A stretch of DNA of 64,000 nt from JAKLIX01 sp964605655 (GTDB taxonomy: Bacteria > Bacteroidota > Bacteroidia > Bacteroidales > CAIXZF01), in NCBI GenBank assembly GCA_964605655.1, contig CAZSDK010000001.1, forward strand, positions 186,001 through 250,000, written 5' to 3'. Positions 18,801 to 26,341 of this stretch are shown here, piece after piece. Numbering within the stretch: the first letter of the stretch is position 1; each line of letters starts with the position of its first letter. The notes beneath the pieces are model-generated. The model was not told where the DNA came from, did no database searches, and worked only from the letters and a program-made list of their open reading frames with translations. The position numbers and the translations under genes are program-made.

Positions 18801-19896
18801 ATATTTTATATTGTATGGATGGGTTCTGGTTGTTACTGAAATCTTCCCATGTCCAGGCAAAAAACACAGGGTCATCCGGTGCAAGAGTTAACTCAAATGT
18901 TTCATTACGGTACTTGGCAATCGTGTCGTTCAGTCGGGCAAGGGTGGCAGCATCGACGCTGTCTTTCAGGTGTCCTGTTCCGGACAGATAAGGTGCGGTA
19001 AGGATCAGTGCTTTGGCATCCGATTCGACTGGTTCAGCGATAGAAAACAATACGGGTACGCTCTTACCATCATTCACGAATTTGATCAGGTTCTGCGGAT
19101 CATAAGCGATTACCTGACAACCATATGTTTTCCCGTTTTCTAATGGAGGATCAGCCGGAGAATACAGGTAGTTAGTGGTAAAGATGTTTTCCTGGAGCAG
19201 GTATGGCACTGATATTGAATTCATCAATGAATTAAGGTCGGTGACGGGATTGTTGACCTCAATAATTTTGAGCATATAGTTCACCGGCATGGTCGCACCA
19301 AGAGCAGGGGTCCAGGAGAAACCAAAATACTTTGCCAGCCCGGGCTCAAGTGACTGATTATTTTCAGGTGTAATAATAACCGGGGGATCGATAAATTTTA
19401 CGGGAAACGGGTTGCTGCAACCAAAAGGATCTTCATCGCTGAGGGGTTCGCCATTATTATAATTGAATGCTCTCACACAGAAGGTATAGTTGCCTTCGGG
19501 CAGTCCATTCCGGATAACTTCTGATTTAGTAGTGTTGATGAATATAAAATGGTCCCAGACAAACACATCACTGATTTCCTCAAAGGTGAGGATTTTTAAT
19601 TCTCCCGCCTGAAGGTAAACGGGGCCCAGCGGCTGGTAATCATCCCGTGTACGAATCATAATACCATTATCACCTGAGAGGCTTGCCGATAACTTTAACC
19701 TGTGGGGATCACCACCCGGTAAAGACAAAGATTGCAGGATCACCTGGATTTTTCCGGGCTGGTTGACATAGTCCTGTGGATAATACGTAAAGGGTGGCAG
19801 TACATTAACCGTCACTTTCACCGGGTAAACAGTCTGGGAATATCCGCTTATTGCCAAGGCGGCCATAATCCAGCATAAAATTGTTCTGATATTCAT
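12838..19896 (-). CDS. Giant exported protein, TANFOR-like N-terminus with carboxypeptidase-regulatory-like repeats
   Basis: At 2352 residues this is the longest gene in the window. It begins with a signal peptide (about residues 1-20). The first about 350 residues resemble the TANFOR domain architecture of Bacteroidota giant proteins: YPVKV-TVN, LPPF, a LRLSAS-like strand pattern, and LPEGNYTFCVRAF. Beta-rich modules like carboxypeptidase-regulatory (transthyretin-like) domains begin near residues 450, 790, 1127, 1219 and 1397, each with a GKV/GVV-G-P pattern and an NGxF strand. The final 900 residues are beta-strand rich without a named family and end with cysteines (CPTSSCF). No canonical T9SS sorting domain is seen. 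It is likely a cell-surface or extracellular structural protein. Neighbours (barrel upstream, FN3 downstream, gaps of 31 and 20 bases) suggest one operon. The TANFOR label is from memory of the family. Confidence 0.7.
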   Translation of the reverse strand: MNIRTILCWIMAALAISGYSQTVYPVKVTVNVLPPFTYYPQDYVNQPGKIQVILQSLSLPGGDPHRLKLSASLSGDNGIMIRTRDDYQPLGPVYLQAGELKILTFEEISDVFVWDHFIFINTTKSEVIRNGLPEGNYTFCVRAFNYNNGEPLSDEDPFGCSNPFPVKFIDPPVIITPENNQSLEPGLAKYFGFSWTPALGATMPVNYMLKIIEVNNPVTDLNSLMNSISVPYLLQENIFTTNYLYSPADPPLENGKTYGCQVIAYDPQNLIKFVNDGKSVPVLFSIAEPVESDAKALILTAPYLSGTGHLKDSVDAATLARLNDTIAKYRNETFELTLAPDDPVFFAWTWEDFSNNQNPSIQYKISFYEMPVNSIIKPKTLNPLNGKLLFSETTYAPQLRFFESVASCLKKGFKNGGKYGFIIQAMDMNKQSAIAEIEGRNFIFRIGEPAEKRTVIKGRILYSYDGLPEKFPVREVLIVAKTDIPGEYATGFTDDYGNFIIKLPSTKLDSVRIHLSVKSPYYQQQENVYYISTKSDSVAIGEVNLTVYSYSLRLELKKIFQDYTNPQGGQIVQTDIVRNPEVKDHYVALYRKNKPKPAYLPVNEGMQNSSGAVNGMNAVINYQNVPVAWAKSIIEYSPGNLVKSNYVQFDRLPLNLMNGDEYAVVVFDSTKYNEVTEVGVIKFIPAEFGLNNSINLQFSSNYQLLNTNVFQTQGLGSNLFLQPQYGTQSPGIQLQGTLQSNQVSLYGHQNPGFANIMDSLVNTQYYQWSKTKYTVKDTIKILSPEPPKSLIAGKILYKWPTEDIARPMPNAPFKVVVDYIFTSNGKSLALKEAQQHYNGKLVGPAPTDLEMTAGTGKTDANGNFSVEVVNLNMKGIVSTSYLYLMENANITGTLTRVFRIQFNYGLRKYYYAPTEDIIVQAFNSIYAGNLVAVVREAKIKVSLFDKTNPAKKLFGISVIAFREKIDANAPPDHGNCNNMKKSLIRPVYGTYLYENADYLDHEYFWMDSVFTDSEGVAVLPKLLLEPNSYYLQVATNPSDNTMFYKMRIEYLKGYSYKGVQSFGQSGQPNSGTGYITYTDDDYYVMCNCDNNTYQNYNDMDLIYWNEELYDKIDFTNYKVCLDPLPPRIAGKVIDSYSRKGIPGVQVSLIFNGTQVLPVRKTYSNGNFEYILSSGVSLQDNNTFKLTFNKNGYQSFISEAGISKSGMQIVKEFPMQPDALVKGGITDEQGKPLAAYIQVGNGDIRDNQMPLGWFFYHTSSGNNKKLIIIPHDPAYFNDTLTINIPENGELNVGYIKMFKRKHRIRFDVADEDTKAPIVNAGVTMLYNGLTVMTTMPASGFEYRASALFVFENVSVNNYRISIKGPPGQGYIRKEFNLKNLESVDTGIYKIFLKKGKTISGVVKLNGNPVRHARVYVDQSSFGPSNPDSLPDLTAYSAANGSFVMTGVPMKIGQTIKVFATLDTNFTVIGDVKNLTLTLQQIQGPQNVQFNLRRFGKMEIEDIYNFPLEIESLSVLNSDSTKVKITGKIDLTKCRSSFTWIDQNTPLARLKDIELVLDPKDGKGKPVNDELTFAGLSSFRMQYANKKYNVLVHAPSSSTVINGHIFYFPGSLTLKKSGNAASIRALVKIVDNSFNFPSTYLSFPDGEFYLKGDNENKLDAIKSAGLAQLQYTVASYPLCTSDGGDIKFKLLGFDATAHSDKSTITASSGAISLDVKVKCKFPMAKPDTFSLFIPGLRIDNNMLHPYSSATTLTFNLESWKIEVQNWKFKPDEGGIFASDQDGSKCVVKTNALDVPFGIFSLRPDMFYFDNFKMEQIKLGGGLVLPVSTEAVPKLFFDPSCGIDQGPHWKLSILVPQGAVPAATISLPGILSKVVNVEYINLLSSNERMIGIKRQSNILQNVCVFIPQTFYGGTDYFALSGELDLKVPRINPVVAELLVKSNNGMLSASFNPVNISFEGKGYVLYESVNRVPVVSDKHFALNGTVREPDVFDTIPGTLLIDGQYIENNDTRNKRVQLHDDYSYPLNNKHTFKLHKKFSTEAFNGMAVQGNDWDLLRFSGEVLGDSTLVNEGKTSKFTFKVRGDVDVTPDELKVKDVPFTPPGTTFRYIFSEKRVVGSMAFDASLFEPVKMKGVMEISIGSPGWYMCGAAEATGMPSPIGSFAAGFLLGMTNDLPTSAKLTASQFSPAMPCQLAEATSLTGFYFTGKKVLDNIIPDLDVDVNLGVVAFWVKTQLPALDAAVFANFSNGFQATLSAGVQASVQAGMSSITCTDLTGGVNLAGRVSASVGGGDFQLSGNICNSMNLSFTQGIPIPFSGCETLFSLNKTLGIDVSMKLGKENSFSMEILDSPCPTSSCF

Positions 19897-19927
19897 ATTC
19901 TGAGAATATTTTGGTTCAAGCTGAAAT

Positions 19928-21589
19928 CTAGAAATTGTAAGTATACGTTATTGCCCCTCTGAATTCATTGAAACTCTTATTATTACTTCCGGATACCGCC
20001 TGATTGATAAGGATGTTCAGGTTTGCCCTGAATTGGTGTTTCTTCAGCAGAGAATAGCTGGCAGAGGCTCCGCCAGTAATTACATTTCCTGAAGAAGTAC
20101 CGTCAGTTGAAGCTAATGAATAACCCACATTCCCTGCTACGTTTATAATCTTCCTGAAATTTCTGGCAGCATTGAGCATGATGGTATAAGCATCCGATCG
20201 TCTCATTGACATGTTTATCTCTGTATAAGTAATATTGAGTCCGCTGCTCCACCCGCTTTTCAGGTTCAACAAATAGCCGGCTGTAGCCACAAGATTATCG
20301 AATTCATTTTTATAGATCGCATCAGGATTCAGGTCTTTCATTCGTTGCTGGTTGAGAACCAGGTTAAAGGTATGGGTCATACTGGTCTTCATGATGGTGT
20401 AACGGTTACCAATCATGATATTCCGGTTGTTCTGCACAATTTTGTTACTGTCATTTAAGACTGCTATCCCAGCTTTTTGAGAAACTCCAAAGTTTGAATA
20501 TTGGAAATTTAACCCATAGGCTATTGACGGATTAAAGGCAAGATTGAGGGAACCGATCGTACGACTGGTTTGTGCTGACCTGGTTCTTTTTATGTTATCA
20601 TGACTGGAACCGATATTTCCGTTCAGCAAGATTTTTCTTTTCCAGAGTGAAAGACTGCCTCCGACGGTCATATTTTCAATATCTGTCTGACAATATGCCG
20701 CACCCATACTTTTATAGTCGGGGTCAATTCTCTGGTAGTGTGCTTTCAGGCTCCAGGTTTTTGCTTTATATTGGACAAGCGATTGTGCGGCTGTCAGAAA
20801 CTGGGTACTATACCCGAGAGGAAGAATCAGACCAATCGGCTTGAGGTTATGGTCAGTGATCTCTAATCTTGGGGCAGTCCGGTCCCTATCATAAACACTC
20901 CCTGCCACATCAGCTTCCACAACCAGTTTCTTAAAAAATGAGAATTTCGCACTGCTGCCCAAGACTACATTTTCGGCAGGCCTGACAAAGTCAGTCTCGC
21001 CCAGTACACCGGCTCCAGACGTATCATCTACGGCTCTAAAGTACTGAATATCAACATGATTTAACTCGTTACCGATCCCAAACCTTGCACCCATTCCCAT
21101 TCTTTCATAAACTGGTTTATAATCGGTCCTCAGACTGTCGAATGCTGATTTCCTGTTGAATCGTCCGTAAAGGAGACCAATGCGTAACAAGCCGGGTGTG
21201 AGTTCTATTCCACCCCCCAGAAATGTTGTGCCCGAAACAGTGTAAGGGGAAAACGTCATGCTTCTGTAACCGGCATGAATTTTAATCCATTTATAAGTGG
21301 GGCTGATGCCAAACTGATTGAACGGCTGATAATAACTCTTCTCCTGAGAACCGTAAGTGAAAGAGAATGGTATGCTGAAGTCATATATATTTATAGCCAC
21401 ATTGCCGCCGATTACATACATAAAGTCCGGGTAGCGGGCCTGTATCCCGGAAGATGTATAAAAGTTAGAGGAAACCGAAAGCCCGCCGGTTATGCTGAAC
21501 GGCTTACCGGACCCAATCTTGCTGAGGTCCTGTGCAGCTATGGGAAGGTAAAGTAAAGTAAGGGTAAGGAAATTGAAGAATGACTTCAA
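19928..21589 (-). CDS. Outer-membrane beta-barrel protein
   Basis: About 553 residues. A signal peptide ends at about residue 20 (YLPIAAQ), and the rest alternates aromatic and polar residues in many amphipathic strands, ending in TYTYNF, a typical outer-membrane C-terminal strand with terminal Phe. No plug, OmpA or TonB box is seen. I choose the TTG at 21589 because it begins the signal peptide directly (MKSFFNFL...); a GTG at 21622 is the alternative, and the longer frame from 21703 has no sensible N-terminus. The gene precedes the giant exported protein by 31 bases, suggesting it serves as that protein's anchor or conduit; this is inference from context. Confidence 0.7.
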   Translation of the reverse strand: MKSFFNFLTLTLLYLPIAAQDLSKIGSGKPFSITGGLSVSSNFYTSSGIQARYPDFMYVIGGNVAINIYDFSIPFSFTYGSQEKSYYQPFNQFGISPTYKWIKIHAGYRSMTFSPYTVSGTTFLGGGIELTPGLLRIGLLYGRFNRKSAFDSLRTDYKPVYERMGMGARFGIGNELNHVDIQYFRAVDDTSGAGVLGETDFVRPAENVVLGSSAKFSFFKKLVVEADVAGSVYDRDRTAPRLEITDHNLKPIGLILPLGYSTQFLTAAQSLVQYKAKTWSLKAHYQRIDPDYKSMGAAYCQTDIENMTVGGSLSLWKRKILLNGNIGSSHDNIKRTRSAQTSRTIGSLNLAFNPSIAYGLNFQYSNFGVSQKAGIAVLNDSNKIVQNNRNIMIGNRYTIMKTSMTHTFNLVLNQQRMKDLNPDAIYKNEFDNLVATAGYLLNLKSGWSSGLNITYTEINMSMRRSDAYTIMLNAARNFRKIINVAGNVGYSLASTDGTSSGNVITGGASASYSLLKKHQFRANLNILINQAVSGSNNKSFNEFRGAITYTYNF

Positions 21590-21705
21590 GGTAGTGCAGT
21601 TGAATACATCAAGTTCATGCACTAAATTACAATTTAATCGCCTAATTAAATCAGTCTGACAAAAAATATATTTTCCCTGCGGGGTGAGGGAATCGAATCC
21701 CAATG

Positions 21706-23169
21706 TTAATTCTTGATAATGACTGTTCTATAGAAACTGTTGTCGGGCCTGTATGCCTTAAGGAAATATATACCGGGCTGCAGATTCCCCATTTCGATTT
21801 TTTGGGTGTTTCTTTTTTCCATAACCAAGCGTCCAGTGGCATCCATAATGCTGATCACATTAGATTGCAGAGCAACGGGCAGGTAGATAATATCAGTGAC
21901 CGGATTCGGATAGACAAGGAAGTCTCCCGTGCTTTCAAATCCCTCTATTCCGACAGAACAAGGGATAATGGTGAGAATGAGATAGTCGATGGCAGTGGAA
22001 GTCCCGCAGAAGGCCGATCCAATACCTTCCATCACTAAGGTGACAGTACCAGCCAGCGTGTCGGCAGAACCCGGACAATAGGTGGGGTTGACCACAGAAG
22101 GAGCCGAGAAAGTCCCATCCCCGAAGGTAGCCCAGGTTACTGAGTTACAGTTACTTGCTGTTGCACTGGACAGGGTAATACAGTCTCCGGCACAGATCGT
22201 TGTATCAGGTCCTGCATACACCACAGGACCGAGGGTGGCTGTATCCTGTTTTCTCCAGATATTTCCGGAGGAACCGCTGACATAAATCCAGTTTGAATCG
22301 GTTTTGAAGAAGCTGAACATGCCAAAATCCCCCAGGTAATCGGTATTGGTGAAGCTGGCACCGCCATCGGTGCTTTTGTATATCATTCCCGGTGTAGCAC
22401 AAGCATAGATGTTGCAGGAATCAACATAAAGGATATCATGAAAGAGCATGTCGTCGACTGAGAGCGATGACCAGGTAACTCCTGCGTCGTTGCTGAGGTA
22501 GATATACCCATAATCACCACAGGCAGCCAGGGTGGAACTGTTGCGGCTGTCGATCCCGAGCAGGAGGTCGCCGGCCTGGTTGTGAATGGTGGTCCAACCC
22601 ACTCCATTATCGGTTGATTTGGCAACTTTTTCATAGCCGGCCAGGTACCAGGTATTGCCTCCACCCCAGGTAATATCCTGGACATTGTATGCCGACCCTC
22701 CCGGTGAGGGGATCCAGGCCAGGCCTCCATTGAAGGTAGTGTAGATGACCCCGGTTCCACCTACCACTCCGATCTGGCTGTCTTTGAACACAATACGACC
22801 AAATGATGCAGTAGGATCATCCAGCACTATCGTCCATCCGGCACCTCCGTCGGTGGTCATGAAAACCTTTCCGTTGGCCGAACACACAAATCCGGTGTTG
22901 TCATCGATGAACCAGACACCGTAAAGAATGTCGCCGGTGACCACCACCGGTGCCGACCAGGTGTCGCCTCCATCCGTCGTCTTGATCACCAGTCCGGTCT
23001 GATAATATTGTCCGCCGACCGCATAACCTGTTTGGTAGTTGCTCTGGGGCGTGAAATACATGCTGTATATTTTCAACGGAGTGGTCAGGCCGGTATTCAG
23101 CAATTGCCAACCCTGGGAATAGACATTAATGGAGGCAAATAAACCAATGATCAGGATTAGTTTCTTCAT
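21706..23169 (-). CDS. YCF48/BNR-like propeller protein with T9SS sorting domain
   Basis: A 487-residue secreted protein. The start at ATG 23169 gives a clean signal peptide (MKKLILIIGLFASINVYSQG). Residues 20-330 consist of repeats with TTDGGDTWS-like Asp-box motifs, forming a beta-propeller of the YCF48/sialidase-like type. A Cys-containing PKD-like segment follows. The last about 75 residues are a type A T9SS sorting domain (VYPNPVTD ... LQPGIYFLK). The protein should cross the outer membrane by T9SS. It is transcribed in the same direction as the barrel and giant genes and ends 117 bases before the barrel start. Confidence 0.85.
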   Translation of the reverse strand: MKKLILIIGLFASINVYSQGWQLLNTGLTTPLKIYSMYFTPQSNYQTGYAVGGQYYQTGLVIKTTDGGDTWSAPVVVTGDILYGVWFIDDNTGFVCSANGKVFMTTDGGAGWTIVLDDPTASFGRIVFKDSQIGVVGGTGVIYTTFNGGLAWIPSPGGSAYNVQDITWGGGNTWYLAGYEKVAKSTDNGVGWTTIHNQAGDLLLGIDSRNSSTLAACGDYGYIYLSNDAGVTWSSLSVDDMLFHDILYVDSCNIYACATPGMIYKSTDGGASFTNTDYLGDFGMFSFFKTDSNWIYVSGSSGNIWRKQDTATLGPVVYAGPDTTICAGDCITLSSATASNCNSVTWATFGDGTFSAPSVVNPTYCPGSADTLAGTVTLVMEGIGSAFCGTSTAIDYLILTIIPCSVGIEGFESTGDFLVYPNPVTDIIYLPVALQSNVISIMDATGRLVMEKRNTQKIEMGNLQPGIYFLKAYRPDNSFYRTVIIKN

Positions 23170-23299
23170 ATTAAAAGTCATACAAAATATTGAGAACCTA
23201 TTAGAGGGAACGACCTGCTCAGGAAGGATTATACGAATAGATGTCATTACTCATGAAAAGGTTGCCCTTATATGAATTCATAAAGCAGATGATACCGTT

Positions 23300-25513
23300 T
23301 CAGTTATCTCTCTGGTGGATGAGGTGATTCATCAGATCAAGCAGCTCATCTGCCTTTATGGGTTTGCTTATGTAATCATTAAAGTCCTTCTCAAGTGCCC
23401 TTTCACGGTCCCCGGTCAGGGCAAAAGCAGTTTGGGCGATGATGATCACGTCTTTATTAAACTCCCTTATGGTACTAGCGGCTTCAAGACCGTCGAGTTC
23501 GGGCATCCGGATGTCCATCAGAATGATATCCAGTTCAGGATGAGCACGTGCCAGGTCCACGGCTTCGATGCCATTACAGGCATGATAGACACGGCTACAG
23601 TATTTTCGTATGATCTGGTACAGGTAATCATCAATCATTTCGTCGTCTTCAGCAATCAGTACCTTTAAACCCTGGATGGTATTGACAGGTTCCTTCTGGG
23701 AATATTCATCACCTTGAACCTCAGCGGGTTTTTCACTCAGTGAAAGGGGTAATGTGAAAGAAAAAACCGATCCGGCACCTTTTACCGAACTGACTTCAAT
23801 TTTGCCACCAAGCATTTCCACATAAGCACTGCTGATGGAGAGGCCCAGTCCGGCTCCTTCGAATTTGCTGTATCCATGAACATCCGACTGGTAGAACCTG
23901 TCGAAGATTTTTAACAGGTCATTTTCTGCAATTCCAATCCCTTCATCCTGAACGAAGAACAACAATCCTTCTTGTCTTTCCTCACATTTGATCAGAATGC
24001 TGCCCTTATCAGAATATTTAATGGCATTCTTAACGAGGTTGGTAAGAACGGCGTATATTTTTTCCCGGTCCGACCAGATCAGGGCATGGTCAGGCAGGAC
24101 CAGGGAATTCATCTTCAGGATCAATCCTTTTTTTGTTGCTTCCGGCAGGAAAAACTGATAAAGATCCTGAAGGATATAGTTGACATTGACCGGGCCATAA
24201 TTGATCTCCATTTGTCCTGACTCAATTTTAGAGATGTCGACCAGGTCGTTGATGATACCCAGCAGGCGTGCCCCACTTTTTTCGATAAGCGAAATATAGT
24301 GCTGCTGCTGTGTTCCGGTGAGGTCTGATTCTTTTAAAAGATCGGCAAATCCGAGGATTCCGTTCATTGGAGTCCTTATTTCGTGGCTCATATTTGCCAG
24401 GAAGATGCTTTTGAGGCGGTTGCTTTCTTCCGCTTTATGCATGGCCATTTTCAGTTCTTCATTAAGCCTGCGGTACTCTTCATTTTGACGGGCAATGATC
24501 TCGTTAGTTTCAATCAGGCTGAGCTCATAATACTTCTGATCGGTTATATTCACACCAACGCCGGCAATTCCGGCAGGTTTTCCAAAACGGTCGTACAACC
24601 TGGTATCGTTCCATCTGATGATGAGCTCTTTTCCTTCCCTCGTTTGGATCCGGTTTTCATGTATTTGAGGACCATCGGCACCTGACAGAAAACGGTCGAT
24701 CATTACTTTGGTTTCTTGCCTGATATCCTCAGGTATGAAGGTCTCATAGTAATCTGATCCCATCAGTTCTTTCCCATTATAACCGGTGATATCAAGAAAA
24801 TACTGATTACAGAAAGTGATTCGGTTTTGAGCGTCAAGGAGAACGGTCACCAGGTTTGAACTCTTCAATATCTCTGAGAATCTTCGTTCGGACTCTCGCA
24901 GGTCTTCCCTGACATGGCGGTTCTGCCATTCGGTAAACTGACGTTTCATGAGTAACCCAAGGAGAACCGTAGCAGCCGGATAGACTAAGAATATGGGGAT
25001 GAACAGGGTGCGTAAGGTCTCTATTCTGGATATCGCTGGAAGCAATATCGTACAGGCAAGCATCAGCAGGTGGGCGATATATCCTGCCAGGACCAGTTCC
25101 CGGAGGGTATGTTCCAGCATCCAGCGAAACCGGTAATGCCGCCAAATCAATCCCACGATCCCCGACAGCAAGATAACAGCTGTTCCCATCCACATTCCCG
25201 CCCCACCCATAAACAGTCGAAAGGCAATGGTGATCCCCATGGCTACCAAAGTGGGCAAAGAACCGAAAAACAGACCAGAACATACCAGCATCACACTCCG
25301 GGTGTCGAAAACGATGCCCGGCAAGAAGGTCCATGGAGTCATCATCAGAATGATCCCTATTGCTCCGATGACCAGTCCCAGCAAGGCTTTTTGCCGGGTT
25401 TGACTTCCCTGTTCGATACGGATTCCAACCGTCTGGTACAGCATGGTGAACGACAGCAGTATCGCGGTATTCTGGAATAGTCCGATAATGATTGATGATT
25501 CCAAGTCTGACAA
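23300..25513 (-). CDS. Hybrid sensor histidine kinase with 5TM sensor, PAS and receiver domains
   Basis: A 737-residue inner-membrane signalling protein. The N-terminal about 195 residues contain five or six membrane helices of the LytS-like 5TM type. A PAS domain follows (about 215-335, RITFCNQYFLDITGY), then a short coiled coil and a HisKA domain with phospho-accepting His377 in MSHEIRTPMNG. The HATPase has NAIKYSD, DEGIGI and GAGLGLSI, and a C-terminal receiver domain carries phospho-acceptor Asp667 (ILMDIRMPELDG). No DNA-binding output is fused, so phosphoryl groups probably pass to a separate regulator not in the window. The ligand is unknown. It lies just downstream of the Hyf-like operon in the same direction (57-base gap). 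Confidence 0.9.
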   Translation of the reverse strand: MSDLESSIIIGLFQNTAILLSFTMLYQTVGIRIEQGSQTRQKALLGLVIGAIGIILMMTPWTFLPGIVFDTRSVMLVCSGLFFGSLPTLVAMGITIAFRLFMGGAGMWMGTAVILLSGIVGLIWRHYRFRWMLEHTLRELVLAGYIAHLLMLACTILLPAISRIETLRTLFIPIFLVYPAATVLLGLLMKRQFTEWQNRHVREDLRESERRFSEILKSSNLVTVLLDAQNRITFCNQYFLDITGYNGKELMGSDYYETFIPEDIRQETKVMIDRFLSGADGPQIHENRIQTREGKELIIRWNDTRLYDRFGKPAGIAGVGVNITDQKYYELSLIETNEIIARQNEEYRRLNEELKMAMHKAEESNRLKSIFLANMSHEIRTPMNGILGFADLLKESDLTGTQQQHYISLIEKSGARLLGIINDLVDISKIESGQMEINYGPVNVNYILQDLYQFFLPEATKKGLILKMNSLVLPDHALIWSDREKIYAVLTNLVKNAIKYSDKGSILIKCEERQEGLLFFVQDEGIGIAENDLLKIFDRFYQSDVHGYSKFEGAGLGLSISSAYVEMLGGKIEVSSVKGAGSVFSFTLPLSLSEKPAEVQGDEYSQKEPVNTIQGLKVLIAEDDEMIDDYLYQIIRKYCSRVYHACNGIEAVDLARAHPELDIILMDIRMPELDGLEAASTIREFNKDVIIIAQTAFALTGDRERALEKDFNDYISKPIKADELLDLMNHLIHQRDN

Positions 25514-25570
25514 AAATAATGATTAAGTACTGATTGTCCAAACCATGGCTTCAGAAATTCTTTTAACCAA

Positions 25571-26332
25571 TCATCCAGCCGGATTCCTCAGTTCCAGTAA
25601 TCCGTGTATGAAGGACAAGGGGTGAAGGGGATTGCCGGGAATCCAGAGATCGACGGGGTAAAGGTCCAGAGATCTCCTGTCCAGGGCGGGACTACCGGCA
25701 AAGAGCCCGCCACTGATCGCTTCTGTGCCGGCAAGGACGAGGATTTTTGGCTCAGGGACAGCTTCCCATGTCAGACGAAGGGCCTCTGCCATGTTGGAAG
25801 TGACAGGACCGGTGACCACGATACCATCTGCGTGGCGGGGTGAAGCGACGAAATCGAAGCCTAAACGGCCCATGTCGAAGTTTACGTTGGTGGCCGCATT
25901 CAATTCCATCTCACAGCTGTTGTCTCCCCCTGCAGAAACCTGTCTAAGCTTCAGGGAATGCCTGAATATCCTTTGAATCTCAGGACGGACCCTGCCCGGA
26001 TCAACGCGGAGAGGTATGTCAACGCCGGCTGTGATGATCAGGTCTTCTCTCCGGTTGACGGCGAGGTGATAATCATTGGTAAACCTGATCTTGCCCGGGC
26101 AGGCAAAGAAACATTCACGGCAGAAGACACATTTCCCCAGGTCGATGGAAAACACCGGTCCAGCCGAAATGGCAGCGGTGGGACAAAGGTTTTCCAATTC
26201 CCTTGATTCTGTTTCAGTGATCTGATCGGTGATGACCGGACGGCCCCGGAAGATATCCGGCAATACCACGGCATGAAGGTCTGGGATGGCCTGTTTCCCG
26301 TGTTGCCTGAGTATGTTGGTCTCCCTGATCAT
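25571..26332 (-). CDS. Hyf-like small subunit fused to a one-cluster ferredoxin domain (HyfH/HyfI-like)
   Basis: A 253-residue peripheral electron-transfer subunit of the Ehr-type complex. The N-terminal half has a ferredoxin motif CVFCRECFFACP (Cys67, 70, 73, 77) plus an isolated LCP (Cys50). That is enough for one [4Fe-4S] cluster, where HyfH normally carries two. The C-terminal half aligns with the NuoB/HyfI fold, but the four ligands of the proximal cluster are mostly gone: DNSCEMEL keeps one Cys, the third position reads AGTEA, and the fourth reads PGNPLHP where PGCPP is normal. This half therefore should not hold a normal N2-type cluster. It is the last gene of the six-gene operon, 9 bases after the large subunit. 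Confidence 0.8.
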   Translation of the reverse strand: MIRETNILRQHGKQAIPDLHAVVLPDIFRGRPVITDQITETESRELENLCPTAAISAGPVFSIDLGKCVFCRECFFACPGKIRFTNDYHLAVNRREDLIITAGVDIPLRVDPGRVRPEIQRIFRHSLKLRQVSAGGDNSCEMELNAATNVNFDMGRLGFDFVASPRHADGIVVTGPVTSNMAEALRLTWEAVPEPKILVLAGTEAISGGLFAGSPALDRRSLDLYPVDLWIPGNPLHPLSFIHGLLELRNPAG

Positions 26333-26341
26333 ACAGTCTGT

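Noticed and set aside
21670..21700. tRNA T-arm-like sequence on the minus strand (GGGATTCGATTCCC)
   Set aside because: I considered a relic attachment site matching the tRNA-Arg end, but the stem does not pair with a normal 7-base loop, no other arms are present and it differs from the tRNA-Arg 3' end.
24834..25541. 235-codon minus-strand frame overlapping the hybrid kinase
   Set aside because: It is a shifted frame of the kinase gene; its His/Arg/Gly-rich product has no domain.
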